Made by a program: the position numbers and the translations under genes. From Paenibacillus sp. BIC5C1 (GTDB lineage Bacteria; Bacillota; Bacilli; Paenibacillales; Paenibacillaceae), in contig NZ_CP135922.1 in assembly GCF_032399705.1 (NCBI RefSeq), positions 1 to 64,000 on the forward strand: a stretch of DNA of 64,000 nt, written 5' to 3'. This document shows, one piece after another, positions 42,235 to 52,685 of this stretch. The stretch's first letter is position 1. Every line of letters begins with the position of its first letter. The notes under the pieces are model-generated. The model did no database searches. It had not been told where the DNA came from and was given only the letters and a program-made list of their open reading frames with translations.

Positions 42235-43184
42235 CTTATTTTGATTCGAAATTAAAAATATTTACTTGCAATTCTAACCCCAAGCTTGCCCATCAAATTG
42301 CTGATTATATCGGAATTCCTATGGGTGAATCTCACACAACCAGCTTCAGTGATGGTGAGATCCAAGTGAAACTCTCTGAGAGTGTTCGGGGCTGTCACGT
42401 TTATATCGTGCAGTCTACTTGCTTGCCGGTTAATGACAACCTGATGGAAATGCTCGTTATGATTGATGCACTTAAACGGGCATCTGCCAAGACGATTAAC
42501 GTCGTTATTCCGTACTATGGCTATGCTAGACAGGACCGTAAGGCCCGTTCGCGTGACCCGATTACAGCCAAACTGGTTGCCAATCTGATCGAAAAGGCGG
42601 GTGCAACCCGTGTAATCGCGATGGACTTGCATGCCATGCAGATTCAGGGATTCTTCGATATTCCGGTCGATCATTTGCTCGGCGTGCCGATTTTGGCTCA
42701 ATATTTCCGCTCGAAACAGATCGAAAATCCGGTTGTTGTATCGCCTGACCACGGCGGCGTAGTACGCGCTCGGAAACTGGCTGACTTCCTGAATGCACCT
42801 CTCGCAATTATCGACAAACGTCGTCCAGAGCCGAACGTCAGCGAAGTGATGAACATTATCGGTAACATCGAAGGTAAAACAGCAATTCTGATCGATGACA
42901 TCATTGATACAGCAGGAACGATTGTATTGGGAGCGAATGCTCTAATGGAAGGCGGCGTGAAGGAAGTATACGCTTGCTGTACTCACCCAGTATTGTCCGG
43001 ACCTGCGATGGAACGCTTGGAGAATGCACCGCTGAAGGAAGTTATCGTAACGGATACCATTCCGATTACGCATGCTAACCCGACAAGCAAACTTAAAGTG
43101 TTGTCTGTAGCACCTTTGCTCGGAGAAGCCATTATCCGGGTTCATGAGGAATTGTCAATCAGCAAGCTGTTTGAAATTGAATAA
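42231..43184 (+). CDS. prs: Ribose-phosphate pyrophosphokinase
   Basis: Makes PRPP from ribose-5-phosphate and ATP, feeding purine, pyrimidine, His and Trp synthesis. The 317-residue product has the family start ([20 protein letters not shown]), the divalent-ion/ATP region [19 protein letters not shown], and the PRPP loop [16 protein letters not shown] lies about 12 bases before ATG 42231, slightly long. In B. subtilis ctc follows; here it is missing. Confidence 0.97.
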   Translation: MTYFDSKLKIFTCNSNPKLAHQIADYIGIPMGESHTTSFSDGEIQVKLSESVRGCHVYIVQSTCLPVNDNLMEMLVMIDALKRASAKTINVVIPYYGYARQDRKARSRDPITAKLVANLIEKAGATRVIAMDLHAMQIQGFFDIPVDHLLGVPILAQYFRSKQIENPVVVSPDHGGVVRARKLADFLNAPLAIIDKRRPEPNVSEVMNIIGNIEGKTAILIDDIIDTAGTIVLGANALMEGGVKEVYACCTHPVLSGPAMERLENAPLKEVIVTDTIPITHANPTSKLKVLSVAPLLGEAIIRVHEELSISKLFEIE

Positions 43185-43206
43185 GGATGTCTGCATAAAG
43201 TAGTAG

Positions 43207-43246
43207 AGGGGTTACGTTTTCCGGATCAATGGAAAATGTAACCCCT
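43207..43246. repeat. 16-bp-stem palindrome between prs and a reverse ORF
   Basis: AGGGGTTACGTTTTCC (43207-43222) pairs with GGAAAATGTAACCCCT (43231-43246) with one G-T pair and an 8-base loop. No T tract on either strand, but it lies between two convergent genes and could act as a bidirectional terminator or mRNA 3' end stabiliser. Confidence 0.7.
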
Positions 43247-43291
43247 GTCGGCGTGCCGTTATATTGGAAGTGAAAAGTGCCTGCCGAATTT

Positions 43292-43537
43292 CTAGTATCC
43301 GGGGCGGGAGATAAAACGGAACCGGCGCCGATGAAAAAGAGTGTCGGCAATTTCGACAAATTGATTATCGAAACGAGTGATTAGTCCGATCTCAATATGG
43401 GTGTCGCGGTCATATACCTGTACAGGTACGTGATATTCCAGATGATAGATAAAATCGCTATGTTGAGTCAGTTGTCCGTTGTCTTCGCGCAAAACCCGCT
43501 CACCTTCCTGGGTTGATGAAATAATAAATGTAAACAC
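43292..43537 (-). CDS. Hypothetical small protein
   Basis: An 81-residue reverse-strand frame starting at GTG 43535-43537. The protein looks real in composition (YHLEYHVPVQVYDRDTHIEIG, RFDNQFVEIADTLFHRRRF) and no forward gene lies opposite, so it is not a shadow. I recognise no family. There is no good ribosome site, which keeps confidence moderate. Its upstream end borders the structured element at 43549-43757. Confidence 0.52.
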   Translation of the reverse strand: MFTFIISSTQEGERVLREDNGQLTQHSDFIYHLEYHVPVQVYDRDTHIEIGLITRFDNQFVEIADTLFHRRRFRFISRPGY

Positions 43538-43548
43538 TATATAAGATC

Positions 43549-43757
43549 AACTAAACATTTACACGATAACGGAGAGGACAGAAATAACTTGAAGAAGCGA
43601 AGCGTTCGCCTGAAAGCTTTCTGCAAGAAAGCTACATCGAAAGCATAAGCTATCCCCGGATTTTCACCTTTTCATAAAGAAATCAAAAAAATCCGGGGAT
43701 AACAGCGATCGGAAAGTTGTTCTGTCATCGGAGTGCCAGTGTAAATACTCTTTAGTT
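43549..43757. mobile_element. Candidate MITE-like structured repeat element
   Basis: About 209 bp with imperfect inverted ends: AACTAAACATTTACAC (43549-43564) against GTGTAAATACTCTTTAGTT (43739-43757), extending inward through GGAGAGGACAGAA (43571) and TTCTGTCATCGGAG. Inside are hairpins GCGAA/TTCGC (43598), AGCTTTCT/AGAAAGCT (about 43616-43633) and a perfect 14-bp pair TATCCCCGGATTTT/AAAATCCGGGGATA (43651-43664 with 43688-43701). No transposase. It sits where ctc is in B. subtilis. Mobility is inferred from form only. Confidence 0.5.
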
Positions 43758-43858
43758 CAAATTATATAACAATTCGAATCTCACTTTGTTGATATTATAT
43801 GAAATATAACATTCGAAGTCTATGCTTCACCTTAGGCTGATCCGAAGGAGGGAACAAG

Positions 43859-44419
43859 ATGAAGTGGATTGTCGGCCTCGGAAATCCAGGCACGAACTAT
43901 GCCAAAACTCGTCATAACATCGGCTTTATGGCACTTGATCGACTCGCAGAGCGCCATAATATCTCCATAACGCAGAGCAAATGCAAGGCGCTCATTGGAG
44001 AAGGCGTAATTGGTGGCGTCAAAACGGTGCTGATTAAACCAATGACGTTTATGAACCTGTCCGGTGAGTCGGTAAGGGCTTATATGGACTTTTATAAAGT
44101 TAGTCTGGAAGACCTGATTGTTGTCTATGACGACATGGACACGGAAACAGGCAAAGTCAGATTGCGTTACCAGGGCAGTGCAGGTGGTCACAATGGAATC
44201 AAATCCATTATCCAGCACACCGGTACTCAGCAGTTTAACCGGGTGCGGATGGGAATATCCCGACCAGAACCGGGACATGCCATTGTAGATTACGTACTGT
44301 CCAAGTTTATGAAGAACGAAAAGGAAGCGCTCGATCAAACGATCGAACAGACCTGTGATGCATTGGAGTATAGTCTGGATCATACGTTTGAGCAGACGAT
44401 GGCCAAGTTCAACGGGTGA
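43859..44419 (+). CDS. pth: Peptidyl-tRNA hydrolase
   Basis: Releases tRNA from peptidyl-tRNA dropped by ribosomes. The 186-residue product shows GLGNPGTNYAKTRHNIGFM (catalytic His in TRHN), KPMTFMNLSG and AGGHNGIKSII. GAAGGAGGG lies seven bases before ATG 43859. Followed by fin, as in Bacilli. Confidence 0.97.
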   Translation: MKWIVGLGNPGTNYAKTRHNIGFMALDRLAERHNISITQSKCKALIGEGVIGGVKTVLIKPMTFMNLSGESVRAYMDFYKVSLEDLIVVYDDMDTETGKVRLRYQGSAGGHNGIKSIIQHTGTQQFNRVRMGISRPEPGHAIVDYVLSKFMKNEKEALDQTIEQTCDALEYSLDHTFEQTMAKFNG

Positions 44420-44517
44420 ACCGCTGCAGTTGACACTGGAAAAATGATCAAGATCCGGGTTCGATTCCGTCTTAATGGGCATACTGGACGTATAAACCAT
44501 GTTCAGGAGGCATAAAC

Positions 44518-44748
44518 ATGTCAGTGAATTATGTGTGCAGGCATTGCCGTACTTTTATTGGACGAATCGATTCTGCCCGGATAACGGAAGCGCAATTGGG
44601 CTTTCATTTCTTGACCCCCGACGAGCGGAGGGATATAATAGCGTATAATTCCGGTGGCGATATAACCGTTCGGATTACATGTGATTATTGCAAAGAAGCT
44701 CTGGAATTCAATCCTGAGCTGAGTCTGCTTGCGAGTCCGCTTCAATAA
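44518..44748 (+). CDS. fin: Anti-sigma-F factor Fin (YabK)
   Basis: A 76-residue zinc protein with C7/C10 (CRHC) and C55/C58 (CDYC) and the family centre LGFHFLTPDERRDIIAY. In B. subtilis Fin shuts off sigma-F so that sigma-G takes over in the forespore. AGGAGG is six bases before ATG 44518. With gin at 19772 the window carries two small forespore sigma-factor antagonists. Confidence 0.93.
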   Translation: MSVNYVCRHCRTFIGRIDSARITEAQLGFHFLTPDERRDIIAYNSGGDITVRITCDYCKEALEFNPELSLLASPLQ

Positions 44749-45026
44749 TTAACTCGCCCGCAGCAAGAACTTGTGACAGATGATGGTGGCTGCGGAATAC
44801 CGCTTCACCTTTATAGCCTTGGCAGCCTGCTGAGGCTTCTTTTCAGTTGGGATGAAACCAGACTATATCCAAATTACCTTTCAGCTACATCAAACGGATG
44901 TGGCAAAGAAGCGATTAATCCTTTATGATGAAACAGGACAAAAAGGAATTTGTATCCAATTTCTAATGTGGTGAACCTACGCGCAGGCGTGAGATACTCA
45001 AGTAAGTTATAAGAGAGGTGCCCCTT

Positions 45027-48000
45027 TTGTTACAAGCACTTATACAGGCTTTTTCCAAAGATCCGGACTTCGGATCCATTACGGCCGGGATTACATCCGG
45101 TATGAAGGAGCAGTTGGTTTCGGGCTTATCCGGTTCGGCGCGTCAGATTATGCTGGCTGCCTTACATCAGGAAATGAACCGCCCCTTGCTCGTTGTGACA
45201 CACAATATGTTTTCCGCTCAAAAAATCGCAGAAGATTTACAGGAAGCGCTTTCACCAGATCAGGTGCTGCTCTATCCTGCCAACGAGCTTGTTGCCGCTG
45301 AAGCTGCTGTTTCCAGTCCGGAAACATTGGGTCAGCGTATTGACGTGTTGGTCCGTTGCGCCCAGGGATTCAGGGGCGTTGTTGTTATCCCATTTTCCGG
45401 GGTACGGCGTTATGTTCCACTTCCAGAAGTGATGGCTAATGCTCAGATTACAATTAAACAAGGCAATACGCTGGAGCTCGATTCATTCCTGCTGGAGATG
45501 GTGAAGCTCGGATATGAACGCGTGGAACGTGTGGAATCGCGCGGCGAGATGAGCGTCCGTGGAGGAATTATTGATTTCTATCCGGTCACATCGTCCATTG
45601 CGTATCGTGTGGAATTATTTGACGATGAGATCGATTCCATTCGTACTTTTGATCCTGCAGATCAGCGCTCCATTGAACGAATTGACGAAGTAACGGTACT
45701 GCCGTGCAAAGAGTTAATTGCAGATCGCGAACGTATGGAGAAGGCTGCGGATGCAGCCGTTATTTTGCTTGACCAACAGTTGGAGAAAATGACAGACCGG
45801 CAGGCGAAGCTGCGTCTGCGAGAAGAAATTCATCGCGAGATCGAACTTCTGCGGGAGCATGTGTATTTCTCCGAAATGTATAAATATATTTCACCGCTCT
45901 ATCCAGAAAACAAGACGATCTACGACTACATGCCAGAAGATACGCTGCTTGTACTCGATGAGCCGGCAAGGCTCGCAGAGACGTCAAAACAGCTTGACCG
46001 GGATGAGTCGGAGTGGAATCTGCATCTGATGCAAAACGGAAAGACCCTTCCGGACCTGCATCTGTCGGCCGATGGGGATGATCTGATCTATGAACGTCCA
46101 TTCCAGACGTTGTTTATGTCCATCTTTTTGCGTCAGGTTCCTCATACCCAGCCGCAGAATATTCTTAACTTTATCAGTCGTGGAATGCAGGACTTCCATG
46201 GTCAGATGAACGTGCTCAAAGCAGAGATGGAGCGCTGGCAGAAAGCCGGAGTTCAGGTGCTCATGCTGGCTAACGGTGAGGAAAGACTTGATCGCATGCG
46301 CCGGGTACTCATGGACTATGATATTCCTGAGCCGGAGATGCTTATTGGCAACCTGCAAACCGGATTTGAAATGCCTTCTATTCATCTGGCTGTCGTTACC
46401 GAAGGTGAGATGTTCTCACAGAAGCAGCGCAAAGTGCGCAAACCGATTCGCAATGTGGATAATGCTGAACGTATTAAATCCTATAGTGAGCTGAAAGTTG
46501 GCGATTATGTCGTTCACCAGAATCACGGGATTGGTAAGTATCTCGGGATTGGCACACTTGAGGTTGGCGGGATTCACAAAGACTACATGCATATTCTCTA
46601 TGCAGGTGGAGACAAACTGTCTGTACCGATTGAGCAGATTGATCTGATTCAGAAATATGTCGGTTCGGAAGAGAAAGAGCCGAAAATATATAAGCTGGGC
46701 GGTAATGAGTGGACACGAGTTAAAAATAAAGTCCGCACATCCGTACAGGATATTGCTGATGATCTAATCAAGCTTTATGCGGAACGCCAGACGTCAAAAG
46801 GTTTTGGCTTCGACAAAGACTCTGCGGAACAGCAGGAGTTTGAGGACATGTTCCCTTATGATGAGACACGTGATCAGGTGCGTGCCATCGAAGAAATCAA
46901 GAAGGATATGGAACAAAATCGTCCGATGGACCGTTTATTGTGTGGGGATGTCGGTTACGGCAAAACCGAGGTTGCGATCCGTGCTGCATTTAAGGCTGCC
47001 ATTGAGGGTAAACAGGTTGCTGTATTGGTTCCTACAACCATTTTGGCTCAGCAGCATTATGAAACGTTCCGTGAGCGTTTCTCGGGATATCCGTTCAACA
47101 TTCATGTACTTAGTCGATTCCGTTCACGTAAAGAACAGAATGAGACGGCCAAAGGCATCAAGGCAGGCACCGTCGATATTGTCATTGGTACTCATCGGTT
47201 ATTGTCACAGGATCTAGTCTTCAAGGATCTTGGCCTGTTAATTGTAGATGAAGAGCAGCGCTTTGGTGTAACCCACAAGGAAAAACTGAAAAAGCTGAAA
47301 ACAAACGTGGACGTGCTGACACTGACAGCGACGCCGATTCCGCGTACCCTTCACATGTCCATGCTGGGCGTTCGGGATCTGTCGGTTATCGAGACACCGC
47401 CGGAAAACCGTTTTCCGGTACAGACGTATGTCGTTGAACACAGTCAGGCACTTGTTCGTGAAGCGATTGAACGTGAATTGGCTCGTGGCGGTCAAGTCTA
47501 CTACTTGTATAACCGTGTGCAGGGAATTCAGGAGATGGCTGCCGAAATTTCCGAATTGGTCCCTGAAGCCAAGGTTGGTGTGGGTCATGGCCAGATGTCG
47601 GAAACGGAGCTGGAGAAAACTATTCTGGACTTCCTGGATGGTGAATATGACGTACTCGTCAGCACAAGCATCATTGAGACCGGGGTGGATATTCCTAACG
47701 TAAATACGCTGATCGTGCATGACGCGGACAAAATGGGTCTCTCGCAGCTGTACCAGCTGCGTGGACGGGTGGGACGTTCCAACCGGATTGCGTATGCGTA
47801 TTTCACGTACCAACGGGACAAAGTGCTGACCGAAGTTGCTGAGAAACGTCTGCAATCGATCAAGGAATTCACTGAACTGGGTTCGGGATTTAAGATCGCG
47901 ATGCGTGATTTGTCGATCCGCGGCGCGGGTAATCTGCTCGGAGCTGAACAGCACGGCTTTATTGCGTCTGTCGGATTCGATCTGTATTCTCAGATGCTGG

Positions 48001-48554
48001 CAGAGGAAATCAACAAACGGAAAGTTACGATGCTCGGCGAAGAGCCGGTTTCATCCGATCAGTGGAACACAACGCTGGATCTCAGTATCGATGCGTACTT
48101 GCCGTCTGATTATATTTATGACAGTATTCAGAAGATTGAAATTTACAAAAAAGTGGCGGTTATTGCCTCCTTCGACGATGCAATGGAACTGGAAGACGAA
48201 TTGGTTGACCGATTCGGAGATCTGCCGGAAGCCGTGATCAACCTGCTGGCGGTGGCCAGAATGAAAGTCTATGGCAAGATTTACGGTATTGAATCCATCT
48301 CCCAACGCGGAGATGATCTTACAGTGAAGTTCTATGAAGGCCGAGAACATGCATTTGAGCTCTCAAAAATCGCACACATTGGAAATCAGTTCGAAAGACG
48401 TGTACAATTTGAACAAGGACCCCATATGCTTATTCATGTCAAGGGCAAAGGGCTTGGGGACAAGCAACTGATGGAGCTGGTAGAGAAATTTCTGGAGTCC
48501 ATGAAAAGTGCTTTTAAATCAAAGGGGGAACTAAAGGATGTTAGCAAAGTATAA
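45027..48554 (+). CDS. mfd: Transcription-repair coupling factor Mfd
   Basis: A 1175-residue translocase that removes RNA polymerase stalled at lesions and recruits UvrABC. N-terminal UvrB-like region, RNA-polymerase-interacting domain ([19 protein letters not shown]), Walker [15 protein letters not shown] box (VDEEQRFGV), TRG region and C-terminal D7. TTG 45027 lies six bases after GAGAGGTG; GTG 45018 overlaps that site. The last 17 bases overlap the prsA start, suggesting coupled translation. Confidence 0.96.
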   Translation: MLQALIQAFSKDPDFGSITAGITSGMKEQLVSGLSGSARQIMLAALHQEMNRPLLVVTHNMFSAQKIAEDLQEALSPDQVLLYPANELVAAEAAVSSPETLGQRIDVLVRCAQGFRGVVVIPFSGVRRYVPLPEVMANAQITIKQGNTLELDSFLLEMVKLGYERVERVESRGEMSVRGGIIDFYPVTSSIAYRVELFDDEIDSIRTFDPADQRSIERIDEVTVLPCKELIADRERMEKAADAAVILLDQQLEKMTDRQAKLRLREEIHREIELLREHVYFSEMYKYISPLYPENKTIYDYMPEDTLLVLDEPARLAETSKQLDRDESEWNLHLMQNGKTLPDLHLSADGDDLIYERPFQTLFMSIFLRQVPHTQPQNILNFISRGMQDFHGQMNVLKAEMERWQKAGVQVLMLANGEERLDRMRRVLMDYDIPEPEMLIGNLQTGFEMPSIHLAVVTEGEMFSQKQRKVRKPIRNVDNAERIKSYSELKVGDYVVHQNHGIGKYLGIGTLEVGGIHKDYMHILYAGGDKLSVPIEQIDLIQKYVGSEEKEPKIYKLGGNEWTRVKNKVRTSVQDIADDLIKLYAERQTSKGFGFDKDSAEQQEFEDMFPYDETRDQVRAIEEIKKDMEQNRPMDRLLCGDVGYGKTEVAIRAAFKAAIEGKQVAVLVPTTILAQQHYETFRERFSGYPFNIHVLSRFRSRKEQNETAKGIKAGTVDIVIGTHRLLSQDLVFKDLGLLIVDEEQRFGVTHKEKLKKLKTNVDVLTLTATPIPRTLHMSMLGVRDLSVIETPPENRFPVQTYVVEHSQALVREAIERELARGGQVYYLYNRVQGIQEMAAEISELVPEAKVGVGHGQMSETELEKTILDFLDGEYDVLVSTSIIETGVDIPNVNTLIVHDADKMGLSQLYQLRGRVGRSNRIAYAYFTYQRDKVLTEVAEKRLQSIKEFTELGSGFKIAMRDLSIRGAGNLLGAEQHGFIASVGFDLYSQMLAEEINKRKVTMLGEEPVSSDQWNTTLDLSIDAYLPSDYIYDSIQKIEIYKKVAVIASFDDAMELEDELVDRFGDLPEAVINLLAVARMKVYGKIYGIESISQRGDDLTVKFYEGREHAFELSKIAHIGNQFERRVQFEQGPHMLIHVKGKGLGDKQLMELVEKFLESMKSAFKSKGELKDVSKV

Positions 48555-49680
48555 AAAAGTAGGGAAAGTACTGTCTGTGAGTATGGTAGCAGTACTGTCC
48601 CTATCACTGCTTGCTGCTTGTGGCAAGAAGGAAGAAGCAACAACGGAAACAAAGGATACAAGTGCTGTAGTCGCTACGTATGAAGGCGGTACAATTACAG
48701 CCAATGAATTCGACATGGAGCAACGGGTCATGAAATTCCTCTATCCGGAATATGCACAAATGATGGATATGGATGATTTCAAGGAATACCTGGTAAAACA
48801 GGAAGTTGCATATGAATATTTGAGTGGAAAAGCAAGTGATGCAGCGAAAACCGAAGGTGCCAAAACAGCGACAGAGCAATTCGACAAAATGAAGGCTTCT
48901 GTTCAAGCTGATCAATGGACTGAGATGCTGAAAGCTCAGAACCTGACAGACCAGAACATTAAAGATTACATGACTCGCATTATGACAGTAATTAAGGACA
49001 AAGAAACTGGCGTTACTGAAGATGCGATTAAAGCTGAATTTGAGAAAAATAAAGATCAGTTCACAACGGCGTCTGTTCGTCACGTACTGATTAACTTTAC
49101 GGATCCAAAAACGCAAAAAGAGCGTAAAAAGGAAGATGCTCTGAAACTTGCGAAAGAAGTGAAAGCCAAATTGGACGGCGGAGCAGACTTTGCTGAAATT
49201 GCAAAGAAATACTCTGAAGACACAGGTTCTGCAGAAAAAGGCGGATTGTATGAAGATACACCTGTAGCTAGCTGGGTAGATGCGTTCAAAGAAGCGGCCA
49301 AAACGCTGCCATTGAACAAAATCAGTGATCCTGTAGAGACTGAATATGGTTATCACATCATGAAAGTAGAAAAACGTACAGAAGCGGACTACGCGAAATT
49401 GACTGCTGAGCAAAAAGAAACACTCAAAAGCCAATTGGCCGCTGCTGAGATCGACACATTCATGACCAGCGAACTGGACAAAATCGTAAAAGAAGTAAAA
49501 CTGCCGAAAACAGACAAGGCTGAAGAAGGCACGACTGAAGGCACAACCGGTACAGGAACTGATACAGGTACTGAGGGTGAGAAAACCGATGCGGGTACGG
49601 ATACCAAAACGGATCAAGGAACAACTGGAACCGACAAGGATACAAAAACAGATGAAAGTACAGATACAAGCGGTAAGTAA
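48538..49680 (+). CDS. prsA: Foldase lipoprotein PrsA
   Basis: A 380-residue extracytoplasmic chaperone with lipobox LAAC (Cys 28), an N-terminal SurA-like helical region, a parvulin-type peptidyl-prolyl isomerase domain (about 180-285; VRHVLINFTDPKT, FAEIAKKYSEDTGSAEKGG) and a Thr/Gly/Lys/Asp-rich, repetitive C-terminal tail of about 60 residues. AAAGGGGGAA lies eight bases before ATG 48538. In B. subtilis prsA lies elsewhere and this slot has none, although PrsA-like genes after mfd are plausible in Paenibacillus. Terminator downstream. Confidence 0.92.
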   Translation: MLAKYKKVGKVLSVSMVAVLSLSLLAACGKKEEATTETKDTSAVVATYEGGTITANEFDMEQRVMKFLYPEYAQMMDMDDFKEYLVKQEVAYEYLSGKASDAAKTEGAKTATEQFDKMKASVQADQWTEMLKAQNLTDQNIKDYMTRIMTVIKDKETGVTEDAIKAEFEKNKDQFTTASVRHVLINFTDPKTQKERKKEDALKLAKEVKAKLDGGADFAEIAKKYSEDTGSAEKGGLYEDTPVASWVDAFKEAAKTLPLNKISDPVETEYGYHIMKVEKRTEADYAKLTAEQKETLKSQLAAAEIDTFMTSELDKIVKEVKLPKTDKAEEGTTEGTTGTGTDTGTEGEKTDAGTDTKTDQGTTGTDKDTKTDESTDTSGK

Positions 49681-49757
49681 GATAGCGAATGCGTACTTCC
49701 AGCCAATACATTTGTCTGGGTGATACACTGAACGCTTCAAATATGGACAACCATACA

Positions 49758-49800
49758 GAAAAGCAAGAGGGGGTCTTAAGGCCTCCCTCTTGCTTTTCCT
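49758..49800 (+). terminator. Terminator after prsA
   Basis: Perfect 14-bp stem GAAAAGCAAGAGGG/CCCTCTTGCTTTTC with 13-base loop; the T residues are inside the stem end. Confidence 0.85.
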
Positions 49801-49872
49801 TGTATCTATGGAGCAAAGTGGGTAAATGGTCGCCTTCTGTGGAAGTTTACACAACTATATTCTCCAAAGTAT

Positions 49873-49902
49873 GTATAAGGAAATGGGAACAGATGAATAC
49901 TA
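49873..49902 (+). promoter_or_regulatory. Candidate sigma-G promoter of spoVT
   Basis: GTATAA (49873-49878; GNATRN), 17-bp spacer, AATACTA (49896-49902; six of seven to CATNNTA). spoVT is sigma-G-dependent in B. subtilis. Confidence 0.5.
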
Positions 49903-49999
49903 TGGTCAAGATATCACACTAAACGTTCTGGGACTTTCCTCTACCCATTAAGGAACAGTAGTTGAAAAATCTTCTCGAGAAAGTGGGGCAACATGTGAA

Positions 50000-50542
50000 A
50001 TGAAAGCTACTGGTATTGTCCGCCGTATAGATGACCTCGGTCGAGTGGTCATTCCGAAAGAAATCCGCCGTACGTTACGTATCCGTGAAGGCGATCCACT
50101 TGAGATTTTTGTGGACCGCGATGGAGAGGTTATTCTTAAAAAATACTCGCCGATTGGCGAACTTGGTGATTTTGCCAAAGAATATGCAGAATCGCTGTAT
50201 GAAAGTACAGGCCATGTAACGATGATCTCTGACCGTGATACGATTATTACGGTCGCAGGCGGTTCCAAGAAAGAGTATCTGGACAAGCAGGTAGGTCAAC
50301 TGGTGGAGAGCTGTATGGAAAACCGGAAGACGATTATGGAGACCAACAATGGTTCGTATGAGCTTAGCAAAGATCATGACGAGACGTTATCGTCTTTTGT
50401 TATCGCTCCAATCATTTCGGGTGGTGACCCCATCGGAACGGTTATCCTTTTCAACAAGGATGAATCGGTGAAGATGTCTCAGATGGAAATCAAAATGTCT
50501 GAGACGGCTGCCGGATTCCTTGGCAAACAGATGGAGCAATAA
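50000..50542 (+). CDS. spoVT: Stage V sporulation transcription factor SpoVT
   Basis: A 180-residue forespore regulator of sigma-G genes. N-terminal AbrB-like swapped hairpin (MKATGIVRRIDDLGRVVIPK) and C-terminal GAF-like domain (from about 60; ISGGDPIGTVILFNKDE). It is a paralogue of the abrB product at 29649. No strong ribosome site; the start is fixed by the family. Followed by a terminator. Confidence 0.96.
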   Translation: MKATGIVRRIDDLGRVVIPKEIRRTLRIREGDPLEIFVDRDGEVILKKYSPIGELGDFAKEYAESLYESTGHVTMISDRDTIITVAGGSKKEYLDKQVGQLVESCMENRKTIMETNNGSYELSKDHDETLSSFVIAPIISGGDPIGTVILFNKDESVKMSQMEIKMSETAAGFLGKQMEQ

Positions 50543-50553
50543 AAAAGCAGATC

Positions 50554-50590
50554 AACTCCTGGTGCCCTGAGGGCATACAGGAGTTTTTGC
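50554..50590 (+). terminator. Terminator after spoVT
   Basis: AACTCCTG.GTGCCC pairs with GGGCAT.CAGGAGTT (50554-50585), followed by TTTTTG. Confidence 0.9.
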
Positions 50591-50732
50591 ATTTTACGGA
50601 AGCTCTAGACCGTGTGGATGATGTCCTGAAGAACAGGATACCTCGAAGGGTTAGTCTGTGTGCCTTTGGACAGGTATAATAACTAGGTATACCTTGAAAG
50701 AATGAATGCACGGACATACGCAGGAGGGACAT

Positions 50733-52433
50733 ATGAAACAGTCGTCTACAGGCTCAAGATTGCTTCAGGGTGCATTTGTGCTTGGGCTTGCCGCCATAAT
50801 ATCCAAAATCATTGGTGCTTTTCAGAAGATTCCGCTGCAGAATCTGGGGGGAGACGGTGTTTTTGGCATCTACAATACGGTGTACCCGTTCTACATGCTC
50901 ATTATTACCATTGCCGCTGCCGGGCTGCCTGTCGCTGTATCCAAATTCGTAGCCGAGCAGAATGCTCTTGGTCAACCGGAGGAGGGTAGACGGGTTGTAC
51001 GCTTGTCCTCGTTGCTGCTCGGTGGAATTGGGCTGGCACTGGCCCTGTTGATGTATTTAGGTGCACCGCTTGTTGGAAGTCTGATTGGTAATGGAAGTGT
51101 CGTACCGTCCATTCGGGCAGCTTCAATGGCATTGCTGTTTGTACCGGTGATGACAGGACTGCGCGGATATTTTCAGGGGTTGCAGCAAATGGTGCCAACA
51201 GCCGTATCCCAAGTGGTAGAGCAGACTGTTCGGGTCACGGTGATGATTGTTCTTTTGTTGTGGCTCATGGGGAGGGACGCTTCATTGGAGACCATTGCAG
51301 CTGGAGCAATGATTGGTTCAGTGGCAGGTGGGTTTGCCGGGTTAGTTACAATGCTTGGGTATGTGTACCATCATCGACGCAAAAATGGGGAAAAGCTCGC
51401 TGTTATGAAAAGTGCTGAGACAGGTGGGCAAATGGAGAAAACCAAAGAGCACCCCAGCGGGGGGAGCACGCTTCTGTCTGAGGAGCGGAGGTCCAACGGT
51501 GAATGGATTCGCACACTACTGATCTATGCCATTCCGGTCTGTCTCGGATCACTGGCCGTGCCATTGATGAATCTGGTAGATACCTTTACAGTACCCCGGT
51601 TGTTAAGACGAGAAGGGCTGGATGAGCTTCAATCCATGGTGTCCTTCGGGATTTACAACCGAGGCTTGCCGCTGGTTCAATTGGTGACAATGCTTGCCAC
51701 GTCGCTGTCTGTGCTCTTTATACCGGCGATGGCCGAAGCCCGGCTGAAAGGCGGGCCGGGAGCCGTGAGGCAGCAAGCAGGCCTTGCGCTGCGTTGGTTC
51801 TGGTTAATCGGCCTGGCCGCATCCGCAGGTTTGGCGGTGCTGGCAGAGCCGATTAACCGCATGCTGTACGGGGATGCCGCAGGCACCGAAGCTCTGCGGT
51901 ACATGGCGCTGACGGCTGCGGGCAGCACCGTCAGCATTATCGCGGCGGCGCTGCTGCAAGGCCTAGGCGCCGTGCGCGCACCCGCGTTCAGCATGCTGGC
52001 CGCCGCAGGCGTCAAGGCGCTGCTGAACGTCATGCTTGTGCCGGCGCTGGGCATCAGCGGCGCGGCCCTTGCAGGCGCAGTCGCCTACATGCTGGCGGCT
52101 GGCCTGAATGTGGCGCTGCTGGCGCGGCTTGTCGCCCTGCGCCCGGCCCCGGGCGCCGTCCTGGCGAAGCCGGCGCTGGTGATCGCCGCCCTGAGCCTGG
52201 CGGCGGCAGGCACGGCCTGGGCCGCCGAAGCAGTGCTCGGCGGCATCGGTATCGCGGCCGACCGCAGGCTGGCCGCTATGGGCGTGAGCCTGCTTGGCAT
52301 AGCAGCAGGCTCAGCCGTGTTCTTGCTGGCCGCGGCCCGAACGGGGCTGCTGACCGCCGCAGAGCTGGCGGCCGTGCCCAAGCTGGGGCCACTGCTGGCC
52401 AAGCTGCTGCGCAGACTGCGTGTGCTGCGATAA
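50733..52433 (+). CDS. MATE/MurJ-type polysaccharide flippase (SpoVB/YabM family)
   Basis: A 566-residue, roughly 14-segment membrane protein of the MVF superfamily: opening LLQGAFVLGLAAIISKIIGAFQKIPLQNLGG matches YabM and SpoVB (given here only as its two ends LLQGAFVLG and IPLQNLGG for certainty). Likely moves a lipid-linked wall or spore-cortex precursor. ATG 50733 has AGGAGGG four bases upstream. The last third (from about 51700) is strikingly GC-rich and Ala-rich compared with the rest. In B. subtilis yabM has this same place. Confidence 0.88.
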   Translation: MKQSSTGSRLLQGAFVLGLAAIISKIIGAFQKIPLQNLGGDGVFGIYNTVYPFYMLIITIAAAGLPVAVSKFVAEQNALGQPEEGRRVVRLSSLLLGGIGLALALLMYLGAPLVGSLIGNGSVVPSIRAASMALLFVPVMTGLRGYFQGLQQMVPTAVSQVVEQTVRVTVMIVLLLWLMGRDASLETIAAGAMIGSVAGGFAGLVTMLGYVYHHRRKNGEKLAVMKSAETGGQMEKTKEHPSGGSTLLSEERRSNGEWIRTLLIYAIPVCLGSLAVPLMNLVDTFTVPRLLRREGLDELQSMVSFGIYNRGLPLVQLVTMLATSLSVLFIPAMAEARLKGGPGAVRQQAGLALRWFWLIGLAASAGLAVLAEPINRMLYGDAAGTEALRYMALTAAGSTVSIIAAALLQGLGAVRAPAFSMLAAAGVKALLNVMLVPALGISGAALAGAVAYMLAAGLNVALLARLVALRPAPGAVLAKPALVIAALSLAAAGTAWAAEAVLGGIGIAADRRLAAMGVSLLGIAAGSAVFLLAAARTGLLTAAELAAVPKLGPLLAKLLRRLRVLR

Positions 52434-52685
52434 CCCTCGCGTTGCGCTGCTACACTTAGCGCTACGCCGTCCATTCACCCCGGCTCTCACATTCTAAAGC
52501 AGAGCAACAGCGATTGAATGGGTCACACCGTGTCACATGCAAATGCAATTATAGGATAACGTCTAATTCTGGTATAATACGTGTAATTATAGAGCCCTGT
52601 TCAGTACTATGTATGACTCATCCGTGATTGGTTTTGATCAAGGATGGAAGTATGGACAGGATAGTTCGGATGGAGGCTTATAAAC

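Larger units (their letters stand above)
49681..49999. other. prsA-spoVT intergenic region
   Basis: 319 bp containing the prsA terminator and a candidate sigma-G promoter for spoVT; no gene seen. Confidence 0.6.

Noticed and set aside
48604..49854. 416-codon reverse frame antisense to prsA
   Set aside because: Produced by the Lys/Thr/Glu-rich codon pattern of prsA; the translation is Cys/Phe-rich and unlike any protein, with no ribosome site.
52085..52474. Reverse frame of 129 codons opposite the flippase
   Set aside because: Explained by high GC in the forward gene; Ala/Ser/Pro-rich with no start signal.
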